Notes: generated by a model from the letters alone, not told the origin. A stretch of 64,000 nt of DNA from Chitinophagales bacterium (GCA_017303415.1 JAFLBJ010000001.1:434001-498000); one strand, 5' to 3'. Positions 35,135 to 45,458 are shown, numbered from the stretch's first letter. A program made the numbers and translations.

Positions 35135-37963
35135 ATGTCTGACAAGAAGCTATTCCTCCTCGATGCCTTTGCCCTGATCTTCCGCGCCTATTATGCGCTG
35201 ATCCGGAGCCCCCGCATCACCTCCAAAGGCAAGAACACCAACGCCCAGTTTGGATTCACCAACGCGCTGCTTGACCTGCTGAATAACCAAAAGCCTACTC
35301 ATATGGCGGTTTGTTTTGATACATCCGCCCCCACCGAAAGACATACCGACTTTGAAGACTATAAGGCCAACCGCCAGGATGCCCCGGAAGACCTGCTGGC
35401 GGCCATTCCCGACATCAAAAAGATCATCGAAGGATTTGATATCCCGATCGTGGAAGTGGATGGATTTGAAGCAGATGATGTGGTGGGCACGCTGAGCAAA
35501 CAGGCTGAAGCCGCCGGTTATGATGTATACATGGTCACCCCCGATAAAGATTATGGACAACTGGTAACCGAAAAGGTCAAGATCTATAAACCCGGCTATC
35601 AGGGTGGAGACGTGGAAATTCTCGGCCCCAAAGAGGTCTGTGAAAAGTGGAATATCAAGTCCGTCTCTCAGGTGATCGATATCCTCGGCCTGATGGGAGA
35701 TGCTGTGGATAACATACCCGGTATACCCGGTGTGGGGGAAAAAACAGCGGCTAAACTCCTGGCGGAATATGATACACTGGAAAATGTACTCGCCAATGCG
35801 GATAAGATCAAAGGGAAACTGGGCGAGAAAGTGATGCAGGGCAAAGACCTGGCCATCATGAGCAAGAAACTTGCCACCATCATTACGAATGCGCCTGTGG
35901 AATTTCACGAAGAGAACTTCAAAGTGAGTGAATGGGATAAAGAAAAACTGAAAGAGGTGTTTGCCGACCTGGAATTTAAAACCCTGGGCAAGCGTTTGCT
36001 GGGTGAAGAGTTTACCGTTTTCAAAACGGCTCCGGAAGCTGTGCAAACGGACCTGTTTGGAAACATTGTTTCCCCGGCACCGACACCCTCCTCTTCAACC
36101 AAAGATGAAACCCCAGATTCCGTGTCTTCCGTGAGTGAATCCGGAAACAACATTCACAACACTACGCATGATTATATAGCCGTAGCCACGGAAGCCGAGA
36201 TGAAGAAGCTGGTAACCGAACTCCGGAAGCATAACGAGATCTGTTTTGATACCGAAACCACCGGATTGGATGCGAATGATGCAGAACTGGTAGGAATGAG
36301 TTTTGCCGTTACGCCGGGAGAGGCCTGGTATGTTCCCTGCCCCGTTGATCAGGAAGCTACCAAAAAGATACTTGCCCTATTCGAACCCCTTTTCCAAAGT
36401 GATAAGATCACCTGGATCGGCCAGAACCTTAAGTATGATATGCTGGTGCTGAAGTGGTATGGGATCGAATTCAAAGGAAACCTGTTTGACACCATGCTTG
36501 CGCACTACGTGATAGAACCGGATGGCAAACGAAGCATGGATGCGCTGGCCAATCAATACCTGCAATACGAACCCGTGCACATTGAAGAACTGATCGGCAA
36601 AAAAGGAAAGACGCAGGGAAATATGCGGGATGTGGAGCTGGAGAAAATTAAAGACTATGCCGCGGAAGATGCCGATATCACCCTGCAATTAAAAAATGTA
36701 TTCCTGCCCCAGTTGAAGGAAAAGGAAGTGGAAAAGGTTTTTTACGAGGTGGAGAACCCGCTCGTGAAAGTGCTGACGGATATGGAATACGAAGGGGTGC
36801 GGGTGGATGTAGACTTTTTGAACAGTTATTCGAAAGAACTGGAGCGCGAAGCCAAGATAGCCGAAGAAGCAGTATACAAAGCAGCCGGAGTGCGTTTTAA
36901 CCTGGCCTCACCCAAACAATTGGGGGAAGTGTTGTTTGATAAACTACAGTTGGACCCCAAGGCTAAAAAAACAAAAACAGGCCAATATGCCACCGGGGAA
37001 GATGTGCTGCTGAAGCTGGCACACAACAATCCGATCGTGGCAGACATCCTCGCATTCAGGGAGTTGACAAAATTGAAATCCACTTACGTGGATGCCCTAC
37101 CACAGTTGATCAACCGAAAAACCGGACGCGTACACACTACCTATGGCCAGGCAGTGGCCGTAACGGGACGATTGGCCAGCAATAACCCCAACCTGCAAAA
37201 TATTCCGGTGCGTACTGACCGGGGCAAGGAGATCCGGAAAGCCTTTATCCCGCGCGATAAAGACCATATCCTGCTCTCGGCCGACTATTCCCAGATCGAA
37301 CTGCGTATCGTAGCTGCAATCAGTGGCGACCCGGCGATGTGTGAAGCATTTCGTTCAGGAAAAGACATCCATACCGCTACCGCGGCAAAAGTGTATAACG
37401 TAGATGAAAAAGAAGTGACCAAGGAAATGAGGTATAAAGCCAAGAGCGTAAACTTCGGAATCATTTATGGGCAGGGCGCTTTTGGTCTCGCAGATAACCT
37501 GGGTATTTCCCGATCGGAAGCCAAAGAGATCATTGATAACTACAAAAAGCAATTTGCCAATATCCAGAAGTACATGGATGATACCATCAATTTCGCCAGG
37601 GAGACGGGTTATGTACAAACCTTAATGGGAAGAAAACGCTGGTTGCGGGATATCAATTCATCCAATTTCACGGTGCGTGGGTTTGCGGAACGAAATGCGA
37701 TCAACTCGCCTATACAGGGAACAGCCGCCGATATGATCAAACTGGCCATGCAAAAAGTACATGCGGCCATGAAGAAGGAAAAAATGAAAAGCCGTATGAT
37801 CATGCAGGTACATGATGAATTGGTATTTGATGCCCTGCGTTCGGAAGCCAAAGAATTGAAACCACTGATTTTAGAAAATATGCAATCGGCGCTGCCGCTG
37901 CCTAACGATGTGCCCTGTGTAGCAGAGTGCGGAGAAGGAGAGAACTGGCTGGATGCGCACTAG
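35135..37963 (+). CDS. polA: DNA polymerase I
   Basis: The 942-residue protein has all three domains. The 5'-3' exonuclease (1-290) shows FALIFRAYYALIR and GFEADDVVGTL. The 3'-5' exonuclease (about 345-525) keeps the proofreading Asp-Glu in CFDTETTGLD. The polymerase domain shows LLSADYSQIELRI, KSVNFGIIYGQGAFGLA and MIMQVHDELVFDA. It performs Okazaki-fragment processing and repair synthesis. TATCTTAG ends four bases before the ATG, suggesting a leaderless mRNA. Confidence 0.97.
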   Translation: MSDKKLFLLDAFALIFRAYYALIRSPRITSKGKNTNAQFGFTNALLDLLNNQKPTHMAVCFDTSAPTERHTDFEDYKANRQDAPEDLLAAIPDIKKIIEGFDIPIVEVDGFEADDVVGTLSKQAEAAGYDVYMVTPDKDYGQLVTEKVKIYKPGYQGGDVEILGPKEVCEKWNIKSVSQVIDILGLMGDAVDNIPGIPGVGEKTAAKLLAEYDTLENVLANADKIKGKLGEKVMQGKDLAIMSKKLATIITNAPVEFHEENFKVSEWDKEKLKEVFADLEFKTLGKRLLGEEFTVFKTAPEAVQTDLFGNIVSPAPTPSSSTKDETPDSVSSVSESGNNIHNTTHDYIAVATEAEMKKLVTELRKHNEICFDTETTGLDANDAELVGMSFAVTPGEAWYVPCPVDQEATKKILALFEPLFQSDKITWIGQNLKYDMLVLKWYGIEFKGNLFDTMLAHYVIEPDGKRSMDALANQYLQYEPVHIEELIGKKGKTQGNMRDVELEKIKDYAAEDADITLQLKNVFLPQLKEKEVEKVFYEVENPLVKVLTDMEYEGVRVDVDFLNSYSKELEREAKIAEEAVYKAAGVRFNLASPKQLGEVLFDKLQLDPKAKKTKTGQYATGEDVLLKLAHNNPIVADILAFRELTKLKSTYVDALPQLINRKTGRVHTTYGQAVAVTGRLASNNPNLQNIPVRTDRGKEIRKAFIPRDKDHILLSADYSQIELRIVAAISGDPAMCEAFRSGKDIHTATAAKVYNVDEKEVTKEMRYKAKSVNFGIIYGQGAFGLADNLGISRSEAKEIIDNYKKQFANIQKYMDDTINFARETGYVQTLMGRKRWLRDINSSNFTVRGFAERNAINSPIQGTAADMIKLAMQKVHAAMKKEKMKSRMIMQVHDELVFDALRSEAKELKPLILENMQSALPLPNDVPCVAECGEGENWLDAH

Positions 37964-37983
37964 AGCCAAGGAGTTTACTACAG

Positions 37984-38022
37984 AACTAAAAGCTAATAGC
38001 TAATAGCTATTAGCTTTTAGTT
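37984..38022. repeat. TAGCTAA-type palindrome after polA
   Basis: AACTAAAAGCTAATAGCTA and the complementary half ATAGCTATTAGCTTTTAGTT form a near-perfect 39-base palindrome between convergent genes. It may also act as a terminator, though T-runs are short. Confidence 0.85.
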
Positions 38023-38036
38023 CCGTGGTGAAAATA

Positions 38037-38423
38037 CTAATTTCCGCCACCACCTGGACGCTGTGGTCTCATCGAAGGCTCTATCTCATCCTTAAATTTC
38101 TTATACGCGCTTTCGCTTAATACTTTCTTCAATTTTTCATCGCGCGCATCTGACATCTCTTTGCGTTTAGCAGCCATGGCCTCACGGTCAAAACTTCCGC
38201 TGTTGCGCATTTCTTCAAATGCCTTATCCTGCGCTTTGTAAAAATCGGTAAAGATGGTATCTACTTTGGCTGTCGTTTCTTTGTCCAAATTGAGAGGCTT
38301 CATTTTCTCCATGGCGTTCTTAACTCTTTCTTCGAGTGGGGGGCGCTGAAAACCGCCTCCCTGTGCCAGGGCCGACAATGTACCCGATACCATGATCAGG
38401 AGGAGCAGGATTGACTTCTTCAT
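38037..38423 (-). CDS. Spy/CpxP-like periplasmic protein
   Basis: A signal peptide is followed by a helical domain (about 30-115) rich in Lys, Glu and Met, like Spy or DUF4890 proteins: KMKPLNLDKETTAKVDTIF and KRKEMSDARDEKLKKVLS. The C-terminus is Pro/Gly-rich and ends in GGGGN. It is the last gene of the ECF sigma operon and probably has a chaperone-like or metal-related role in the periplasm. Confidence 0.7.
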   Translation of the reverse strand: MKKSILLLLIMVSGTLSALAQGGGFQRPPLEERVKNAMEKMKPLNLDKETTAKVDTIFTDFYKAQDKAFEEMRNSGSFDREAMAAKRKEMSDARDEKLKKVLSESAYKKFKDEIEPSMRPQRPGGGGN

Positions 38424-38450
38424 GTGTTTATTGTTTTAAAAGTTGATGGA

Positions 38451-38987
38451 TTATTTGCGATTCGGTCCCTGGCCATTGCCACCACCGCGACGGGGAGGGC
38501 CAGCGATCATCTTCTTGATCATGCCTTGTATCACGGAATCAAAGCGTGGTAGTTGATCGGGCGCACAGATCTTTCTTAATTCTGAAAAATGATAAAAGAT
38601 CCGATCGTCAATGTTTCGTTGATCCTGGGCGATCAGGTCGAGGTAATTTTCACGTACTGCATCCGCCACATCCGGCTGCATCAGTAATTTATATAAACTA
38701 TCCTTTCTGGCCTGCAGGGTAGCAAACAGCGGTTTCATCAAATCCTTATGCCGCGTACCCATCGTATCATAGATGGCGATCTGTGCATCTGTGAACCCGA
38801 TTGAATCGCGAAGGGTCTTTTTCATATACTCCCGCATACCGCCACCACGTTGGGTGCTGGTAGCCTCGGTTCCGGTCTTTTTCACCGGCCGCTTGGCAAA
38901 GAGAAAGAATAATAAAGCTGCGTTCGAAAGAACGAGGATCAACAGAATGATCACCAACGCCTTGTTGTTACGGATATAGTCGGTCAT
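38451..38987 (-). CDS. CnrX/Metal_resist-like membrane-anchored periplasmic sensor
   Basis: One membrane helix (about 8-30) anchors a periplasmic helical hairpin domain of the heavy-metal-resistance/Spy-like type (LRDSIGFTDAQIAIYDTM, KPLFATLQARKDSLYKLL, FHFSELRKICAPDQLPRFD). The C-terminus is Gly/Arg-rich. Its start codon overlaps the stop of the 113-residue gene by one base. In cnrYXH-type operons such a protein senses metal and controls an ECF sigma factor through an anti-sigma protein; that role is inferred here. Confidence 0.7.
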   Translation of the reverse strand: MTDYIRNNKALVIILLILVLSNAALLFFLFAKRPVKKTGTEATSTQRGGGMREYMKKTLRDSIGFTDAQIAIYDTMGTRHKDLMKPLFATLQARKDSLYKLLMQPDVADAVRENYLDLIAQDQRNIDDRIFYHFSELRKICAPDQLPRFDSVIQGMIKKMIAGPPRRGGGNGQGPNRK

Positions 38988-39328
38988 TATCTGTCGGGAA
39001 TTTCGTAATCATAAAATGTGTTCACCGCCAGGCCATACCCATCTGAATCTTCAGTTGGATTCGCTACGGTGACCGCGTTGGCAGAATCAGGGGTAGAGGC
39101 TCCCTGGTAAACGATCCAGGCATTGGCCAGCAATACCACCACCACGACGGCAACAGCCACCAGTGGACGGGTAAGGATCCCGAGGGTTTGTTCCCAGGGA
39201 TTTCTCAACGCCTGCAAACGGGCCTGAACACGGGTGTACAGAAAAGGATTGGCTTGCGCCCTTCCTACGGTATCCAGACTCTGAAGGGTCTGTTCCACCT
39301 GTTCCTGTATGTATTGTTCGTCTTTCAT
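38987..39328 (-). CDS. Small single-pass membrane protein, candidate anti-sigma factor
   Basis: The 113 residues comprise a cytoplasmic charged helical part (1-50), one membrane helix (about 54-72) and a short external tail. It lies between the ECF sigma gene (52 bases upstream) and the CnrX-like gene, which is the position of an anti-sigma factor such as CnrY. No zinc-binding HxxxCxxC motif is present. The call is from size, topology and context. Confidence 0.5.
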   Translation of the reverse strand: MKDEQYIQEQVEQTLQSLDTVGRAQANPFLYTRVQARLQALRNPWEQTLGILTRPLVAVAVVVVVLLANAWIVYQGASTPDSANAVTVANPTEDSDGYGLAVNTFYDYEIPDR

Positions 39329-39380
39329 ATTATTATCCGTTTAATAGGATGATAAATTTCTATAAAACCTTTGGTCAATC

Positions 39381-39950
39381 CTACTGATTATAATAGTCTG
39401 CCAGATGTTTTCTCAGGTTGCCTTTAGCCCGGTTCATCAGCGATTCAACGGCCGGGACCGTAGTCCCCATGATATCACTTATCTCCTTGTAACTCAGTCC
39501 TTCCAGCTTATGAAGCGTAAAGGCCACCCGCTGATTTTCGGGCAATTGGGCAATGGCTTTAAACAAATGACCGGCTCTTTCCTTGTTATCCAGGGTCACC
39601 CCGGGATGATGAAAATCAGCTGGTTGAACCGTTGCTGTGTTGTCCTCCCCAAATAATGGCATAAGGAACCCAAACCTCTTTTTTCGCTTTTTACTCCGCA
39701 AAAACTCCAGCGCCCGGGTAACCGCGATCCGGTATAACCAGGTAGAGAATTTTGATTCGCCTTTAAAAGAACCGATCGATTCATACACTTTCACAAATAC
39801 ATCCTGGCTCAGGTCCTCAGCTTCTGTTTCATTTTGTACCAAACCCAGGATCGTATTGTAAACCATATCCTGCCATTGGGTTACAATAGATTTAAACGCC
39901 GCTTCATCGCCATGCTTCAATTGCTCAATAAGTACGTGCTCGGGTGTCAA
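39381..39950 (-). CDS. ECF RNA polymerase sigma factor (TTG start)
   Basis: Region 2 reads LVQNETEAEDLSQDVFVKVYESIGSFKGESKFSTWLYRIA in outline, and region 4 has LEGLSYKEISDIMGTTVPAVESLMNRAKGNL. Length of 189 fits. No ATG precedes the conserved region before an upstream stop, so TTG 39950 is the likely start. It heads a four-gene operon with a candidate anti-sigma, a CnrX-like sensor and a Spy-like protein, and lies 82 bases after the TonB receptor gene on the same strand. Confidence 0.93.
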   Translation of the reverse strand: MTPEHVLIEQLKHGDEAAFKSIVTQWQDMVYNTILGLVQNETEAEDLSQDVFVKVYESIGSFKGESKFSTWLYRIAVTRALEFLRSKKRKKRFGFLMPLFGEDNTATVQPADFHHPGVTLDNKERAGHLFKAIAQLPENQRVAFTLHKLEGLSYKEISDIMGTTVPAVESLMNRAKGNLRKHLADYYNQ

Positions 39951-40032
39951 TTCAGTCGGGTTGGTTACGTCCGGTCTAAGTTAATCCATTTCCCTATCAG
40001 CGCCTTTCCATATCCATCAAAACAGCCTGCTC

Positions 40033-42918
40033 TTACATGCCTGGTCCACCCCCACCCGGAGGAGGGCCAAATCCACCCCGCTCAAAACCTCCACCCATTT
40101 GCCTGTTATTATTCGTAGCAGGTTTTCCAAAATTCTTCAGGTTCAAGGTAAAGGTCAGCATGAAATATTGCTGCAATACCTGTGTATTCACGTCTTCAAT
40201 ATAGGTCTCCGTTACCGTACGGGTAATGGATTGATTCTGGTTCAGCAGATCAAACACGGAAAGTCTTATTTCTGCTTTCTGGTTCTTTAAGAATTTTTTG
40301 GCCACAGCCATATTCCACAACCAGTAGTTCTGATTAAAGCCATCGGTAAGCCCGGAATAATTCTGATTATTAAGGTCATTATTCAACAGCCACCCTTTCT
40401 TGGTCAGCAGGTTCAAACGCAGGCCCGCTGATTGGGAAATGTATTTGTTATTCGCAGAAGATTGTACCGAGTTCTTTACATTGCTAAAGGCGGCATTGTA
40501 CAGCAGGGTAAAGTCAACATACTGACTGATATTACTGGCAAAAGTTACCCCGGTGGTGTATGTCGTCGAACGGGAAGTGTTGCTCACATTATTGATCAAC
40601 CCGGGTGTTTTATTGTAGGTCAACCCGGCATTGATGTTCATGGTGGTTTTAATAAAGGTCAGTGGCATGCCCCAGGTTACAAAGGTGTTCATGTTCCATT
40701 GTCCATCCAGATTAACGGGTTTGGACAACTGCGATCCTCTGTACAAGGTTACACTCGAATTGAGCACTGAATCGGTTTGGGCGATATATGTGGCGGACGC
40801 AACATAATCATTGGTCATGGTTCCAAACACGTTGACAAAAAAGCTGGTCCCCTTCTTGGTATTGGTGAATTGGTAACGGCTTCCCAAACGGTGGCTATAC
40901 TGTTGTTTCAGGTTGGGGTTACCGGTACTAACCTGTAGCGGATTACTGTTATTGATCACCTCCTGTAACTGGGTCACCGAAGGAGGATTGGTAGAACTCC
41001 GGTAAAACACCCGGATATTGCTCGATTTGGTAAAATTATACCGGATCATCGCATTGGGCAACAGGTTTGTAAAGGGCCGGTTTACAGTAGCCACATAGGG
41101 AAAGGTCTGATTGCTTTTCAACCGGGCATCCTGATAATCCAACCCGAAAGAGATATTCTTATTTTGATCACCTAAGCGATAGCTCACCCCGGTGCGGTGC
41201 GTGACATAGGTATTTTCAAATACGTTTGACAACAACGTATCAAACTCACTGTATTTACCAGTACTACCTTCTAACAGATAAGCTTCCCGGTTGGATTTAT
41301 TCAGTGTGTACGAGGGGTTGTAATTGAATTGAAGAATTCCGGCTTTTCCGATCGGTTCCGAATAACTGATATTCGCGGAAAGGGTCAACCCTTTTGTATC
41401 CTGATCGGTAAATTGCTGCAAGGAGTCATTCAGGTTATTGTTCCCCTTGTAATAGAGGGAGAAGGCATCGGTATAGGTTTCCCCAACGGTATTATTGACG
41501 CCAGTAGAAAGGTTCACAGAAAGGGTCCTGCCCCTTTTGCGAAAACTATGTCTATATAAAATATTATTATTGAAGTTAAGTGCATCACGTATCGAACGGC
41601 TGCTATTTTTGGTTTCGCTGATCTTACTCATGTCGTCCTGAAAATTCACACCGGTCACATCACTGTTTGAATTATATCGTTGAAAATTCACCGATGGTGT
41701 AAACAGGATGGAGTTAAATGAATCCAGCTTCCAGTTGATCCGCATATTCGCGCGGTGGTTGTAGTTCGTACTGGTAGAAGTGGTGTTCTGGTCATAGAAC
41801 TGACTGGAATCACCGGATAGAATATATTCCCTGGACAACTGCTCTTTATTTCCCAGGTTGCGGTTATTGAAAAAATAACTCCCACTTACTTCAAGGTTCT
41901 TTCCCCAAAGGTTATTGTAGTTTAATCCAAATGAATTGGTACGGCTCACACCTGGCTGTTGTCCCACCAGAAAACCACCACCACCGCCACCAAAACCACC
42001 ACCGCCGCGACCACCACCACCACCGCCTCTGAATCCACCGCGATTGGAACTGCTGGTTACACCCAGAAGATCCATTTCGGTAAAATTCTGCTGGTTTACG
42101 TCATTGGTAAGTCCTACGAGAGAGAGACGCATGTTTTTCTTAAAAAAACTCATGTTACCTCCCACCAGATAGTGGTTATCTGTACCATAGCCGGCAAACA
42201 ACCGACCAAACTGACCATTGCGCATATTGGTCTTGGTAACTATATTGATCGACTTGGAGGCATTTCCATCATCGATACCCGTCAATTGAGCCTGTTCGCT
42301 CAGTCGGTCAAATACCTGGATCTTGTCTACGATCTCCGCAGGCAGGTTACGCAACGTGGCCACCGCATCATCTCCAAAGAAATCACGACCGTCAACCGTC
42401 ACCTTTTGAACCTGTTCTCCTCCGGCTTTCACCACCCCGTTTTCAACCGTAACACCGGGCATTTTCTTTACCAGATCTTCTGAATTGGCATCCGGGTTCA
42501 CCTTGAACTGGCTGGCGGCAAATTCCGTCGTATCATTTTTCACTTTGACCGGCGGGGCTTTGGAAACAATGGTCACATCGCCAAGGGTTTTAGCCTGGCG
42601 TACCATGGATTGTTCGCCCAGGTCAAGGGTGGTATTCTTGAATTCGATCAGTGTATTGACCTTTTCAAATCCAGAATAGGTGATTTCGAGCCTGTATTTC
42701 AACGACTTAATGTCAGAAAAGGAAAATTCACCCGATTTCCCGGTCACGGTATTATACTGGGTAGTGGTATCGGGCATGCCTGTCAGTCGGACAGTAGCCC
42801 CGGAAAGAGCCTGACGGGTATCCTTATCGATCACGGTTCCCTTTATAACTGCCTGTTGTGCTATGAGATAGAGGCCAAAGAACAGGAAGGACAGGGTCAG
42901 CACCGATTTTTTCAACAT
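40033..42918 (-). CDS. TonB-dependent receptor-like outer-membrane protein
   Basis: The 961-residue protein has a signal peptide, a carboxypeptidase-like regulatory domain (about 25-105, VIKGTVIDKDTRQALSGATV), a plug (about 130-235, KMPGVTVENGVVKAGGEQVQKVTVDGRDFF) and a large beta-barrel. A Gly-rich loop (about 296-318) interrupts the early barrel, and the C-terminus is Gly/Pro-rich instead of the usual aromatic end. It belongs to the outer-membrane beta-barrel family of Bacteroidota; the ligand is unknown. Confidence 0.88.
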   Translation of the reverse strand: MLKKSVLTLSFLFFGLYLIAQQAVIKGTVIDKDTRQALSGATVRLTGMPDTTTQYNTVTGKSGEFSFSDIKSLKYRLEITYSGFEKVNTLIEFKNTTLDLGEQSMVRQAKTLGDVTIVSKAPPVKVKNDTTEFAASQFKVNPDANSEDLVKKMPGVTVENGVVKAGGEQVQKVTVDGRDFFGDDAVATLRNLPAEIVDKIQVFDRLSEQAQLTGIDDGNASKSINIVTKTNMRNGQFGRLFAGYGTDNHYLVGGNMSFFKKNMRLSLVGLTNDVNQQNFTEMDLLGVTSSSNRGGFRGGGGGGRGGGGFGGGGGGFLVGQQPGVSRTNSFGLNYNNLWGKNLEVSGSYFFNNRNLGNKEQLSREYILSGDSSQFYDQNTTSTSTNYNHRANMRINWKLDSFNSILFTPSVNFQRYNSNSDVTGVNFQDDMSKISETKNSSRSIRDALNFNNNILYRHSFRKRGRTLSVNLSTGVNNTVGETYTDAFSLYYKGNNNLNDSLQQFTDQDTKGLTLSANISYSEPIGKAGILQFNYNPSYTLNKSNREAYLLEGSTGKYSEFDTLLSNVFENTYVTHRTGVSYRLGDQNKNISFGLDYQDARLKSNQTFPYVATVNRPFTNLLPNAMIRYNFTKSSNIRVFYRSSTNPPSVTQLQEVINNSNPLQVSTGNPNLKQQYSHRLGSRYQFTNTKKGTSFFVNVFGTMTNDYVASATYIAQTDSVLNSSVTLYRGSQLSKPVNLDGQWNMNTFVTWGMPLTFIKTTMNINAGLTYNKTPGLINNVSNTSRSTTYTTGVTFASNISQYVDFTLLYNAAFSNVKNSVQSSANNKYISQSAGLRLNLLTKKGWLLNNDLNNQNYSGLTDGFNQNYWLWNMAVAKKFLKNQKAEIRLSVFDLLNQNQSITRTVTETYIEDVNTQVLQQYFMLTFTLNLKNFGKPATNNNRQMGGGFERGGFGPPPGGGGPGM

Positions 42919-43045
42919 ATAAATGGTTTGTTCGTACTTAGATGCCTTATGGAAACAAAACCTTCGAGAAAGGCGTACCGCTCATCCTTAAGGGAATTAG
43001 CACATTCTCGTTATCTTGCAGACCCAAATACAGAAAATCACTACT

Positions 43046-43576
43046 ATGGAATACAGCAAGATCGTTGCAGTAACTGGACTACCCGGACTATTTGAATTAC
43101 TGGCCAGCAAAGGAGACGGGGCCATTGTTCGTTCACTGGACGACAGCAAAGCCAAATTCGTATCCGGACGCATTCACAACTTCTCTCACCTGGAAAGCAT
43201 TGAAATTTTTACTGTTCAGGATAATGTGAACCTCGTGGACATTTTCGCCGCTATGGACAAAGCAGGCACCACACTCCCCGATACAAAGGATAGTGGGGCC
43301 GTTAAAAAGTATTTTGAAAAAGTATATCCCGATATGGATTTTGAAAGGGTCTATGCCAGTGATATGAAGAAGATGGTAAAATGGTTTGAGATCCTGAAAG
43401 AACATAAGATCGAGATCAAACTCCGCGAAGAAGAGCCTGAAGCTCCTGCGCCAGCGCCTGAAGTAGCCGTAGAAGAGGAGAAACCTAAGAAAACAGCCAG
43501 GAAACCTGCCGCCAAAAAAGAAAAGGAAGAAAAAGAAGAAGAGGCCCCCAAGAAAAAGGCAGCCAAGAAGAAATAA
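43046..43576 (+). CDS. DUF5606-domain protein with Lys/Glu-rich tail
   Basis: I chose ATG 43046 (MEYSKIVAVTG). The N-terminal 130 residues match DUF5606 of Bacteroidota (KIVAVTGLPGLFELLASK, SLDDSKAKFVSGRIHNFSHLESI). The last 45 residues are Lys/Glu/Ala/Pro-rich and end in KKKAAKKK. Function unknown; the tail suggests nucleic-acid or polyanion contact. A TATCTTG box lies about 30 bases upstream. Confidence 0.88.
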   Translation: MEYSKIVAVTGLPGLFELLASKGDGAIVRSLDDSKAKFVSGRIHNFSHLESIEIFTVQDNVNLVDIFAAMDKAGTTLPDTKDSGAVKKYFEKVYPDMDFERVYASDMKKMVKWFEILKEHKIEIKLREEEPEAPAPAPEVAVEEEKPKKTARKPAAKKEKEEKEEEAPKKKAAKKK

Positions 43577-43616
43577 TTATCTTTTCGCATTTCCTCACCT
43601 CTATTGAGTCGATACC

Positions 43617-45338
43617 ATGGATCCACGTGCCGCGATTCAGAAAATGCCCCGGCAATTTCTGCCCGATGATTTTACCATTACCGAATGGCCAGCCCTGGAA
43701 CCCTGGTTCCAAAAACTGTTGGACCGCCCCCTTGCTACCCTGCCCGACCTGGAACAATGGATCAGGGATTACAATGAACTGGATGCGGTGATCAGTGAAG
43801 ATGTGTGCTGGCGCCAGATCAAAATGACCTGTGATACAGAAAACAAAGATCTGGAGGCGGCTTTCACCTTTTTCATGATGGAGATTCAGCCAAAGATCCA
43901 ACCCTATGCCGATCAACTCAATCGCAAACTGGTCGATTGTCCGCTGACCGCAGAACTGGATAAGAATAAATACTTCACCTATCTGCGCAATGTAAAAAAG
44001 AGCATTGACCTGTTTCGCGAAGCCAACATTCCACTTCAAGCGGAATTGAATGTGATGCAGCAACAATTTGCCAGCATCTCCGGAAAAATGACCGTAGAAG
44101 TAGAAGGCAAGGAATATACGCTGCAACAAGCCGCCCGCTTTTTGCAAAACCCCGACCGTACCCTCCGCGAATCGGTTTACCGCAAAGTGAATGAAAGAAG
44201 ATTGCAGGACAAGGAGGCACTCGATAAACTCTACTCCGATCTCATTGCCAAACGCCATCAGGTTGCCCTTAATGCCGGTTTTAAGAATTACCGGGATTAC
44301 AAATTCGCGGAACTGGGTCGCTTTGACTATACACCCGAACAGTGTTTTCAGTTTCATAAAGCCGTGAAAGAACACGTGCTGCCGATCGTAAACAGCATTT
44401 ACGAAAAGAAGAAGAAGAAACTGGGGCTTGATACCCTCCGTCCCTGGGACCTGGATGCCAATCCTGCCGGGGAAGAGCCATTACGCCCCTTTACAAATGG
44501 CCAGGACTTATTAGAAAAATCGATCCGTTGCTTTGATGACCTTGATCCCTTTTTTGGGGATTGTCTCCGCAAAATGAAAGAAATGGGGCACCTCGACCTG
44601 GAAAGCCGCAAAGGAAAGGCACCGGGCGGGTACAATTGCCCGCTGGCGGAAAGTGGAGCGCCCTTTATCTTCATGAATGCCGCCGGTCAAATGGACGATG
44701 TTACCACCATGGTACATGAAGGTGGCCATGCCATTCATTCCTTTCTGGCCCATCAACTCGAGATCAACGCATTTAAAGAATACCCGATGGAGATCGCTGA
44801 AGTGGCGAGTATGTCCATGGAGCTTTTTAGCATGGATCATTGGGAAGCCTATTTCCCACTCGAGGAGGACCGTCAACGCGCCCGTGAACACCAGTTGGAG
44901 AGAGTGATCACTATTTTCCCCTGGATCGCTACCATCGATCAGTTTCAACATTGGGTTTATGAAAACCCCGTACATACCTCCGAAGAGCGAAAACAAAAAT
45001 GGGAGGAGATATTCAACAGTTTTACCGCTTCGGCTATCGATACCCGTGGGCTTGAGCACTACCGATCCTGGTTTTGGCAAAAACAGTTACACCTCTACGA
45101 AGTGCCCTTTTATTATATCGAATACGGGATCGCTCAGCTTGGGGCGATCGGGATGTGGAAGCAATACCGGGAAAATAAGGATATGGGCATCCGCAATTAT
45201 GTTTCGGCCCTCCAGTTGGGCGGCACCCGCACGCTGCCCCAACTATACCAGGCAGCAGGTATTGAGTTGAATTTCAGCCCCGAGTATATTCATTCCCTGA
45301 TGCTCTTTGTGGAAGAAGAGTTAAACAAAATGGGCTAA
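43617..45338 (+). CDS. M3-family oligoendopeptidase
   Basis: This zinc peptidase (thimet/PepF-type) of 573 residues has the catalytic HExxH as MVHEGGHAIHSF and a downstream Glu region (EIAEVASMSMELFSM). Such enzymes cut short peptides in the cytoplasm; no signal peptide is seen. It follows the DUF5606 gene by 40 bases. A terminator lies 120 bases after its stop. Confidence 0.93.
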   Translation: MDPRAAIQKMPRQFLPDDFTITEWPALEPWFQKLLDRPLATLPDLEQWIRDYNELDAVISEDVCWRQIKMTCDTENKDLEAAFTFFMMEIQPKIQPYADQLNRKLVDCPLTAELDKNKYFTYLRNVKKSIDLFREANIPLQAELNVMQQQFASISGKMTVEVEGKEYTLQQAARFLQNPDRTLRESVYRKVNERRLQDKEALDKLYSDLIAKRHQVALNAGFKNYRDYKFAELGRFDYTPEQCFQFHKAVKEHVLPIVNSIYEKKKKKLGLDTLRPWDLDANPAGEEPLRPFTNGQDLLEKSIRCFDDLDPFFGDCLRKMKEMGHLDLESRKGKAPGGYNCPLAESGAPFIFMNAAGQMDDVTTMVHEGGHAIHSFLAHQLEINAFKEYPMEIAEVASMSMELFSMDHWEAYFPLEEDRQRAREHQLERVITIFPWIATIDQFQHWVYENPVHTSEERKQKWEEIFNSFTASAIDTRGLEHYRSWFWQKQLHLYEVPFYYIEYGIAQLGAIGMWKQYRENKDMGIRNYVSALQLGGTRTLPQLYQAAGIELNFSPEYIHSLMLFVEEELNKMG

Positions 45339-45458
45339 AAATTTACCGGAAAGTGGTAGGTGTTTTTTATTGCCGAACGAAGTGGGTACATTAAATTTGT
45401 TCTGTCAGTCCAGAACACAAGATTATTTTAAAATAGCTACTAATCAGAGCCTTAACCT

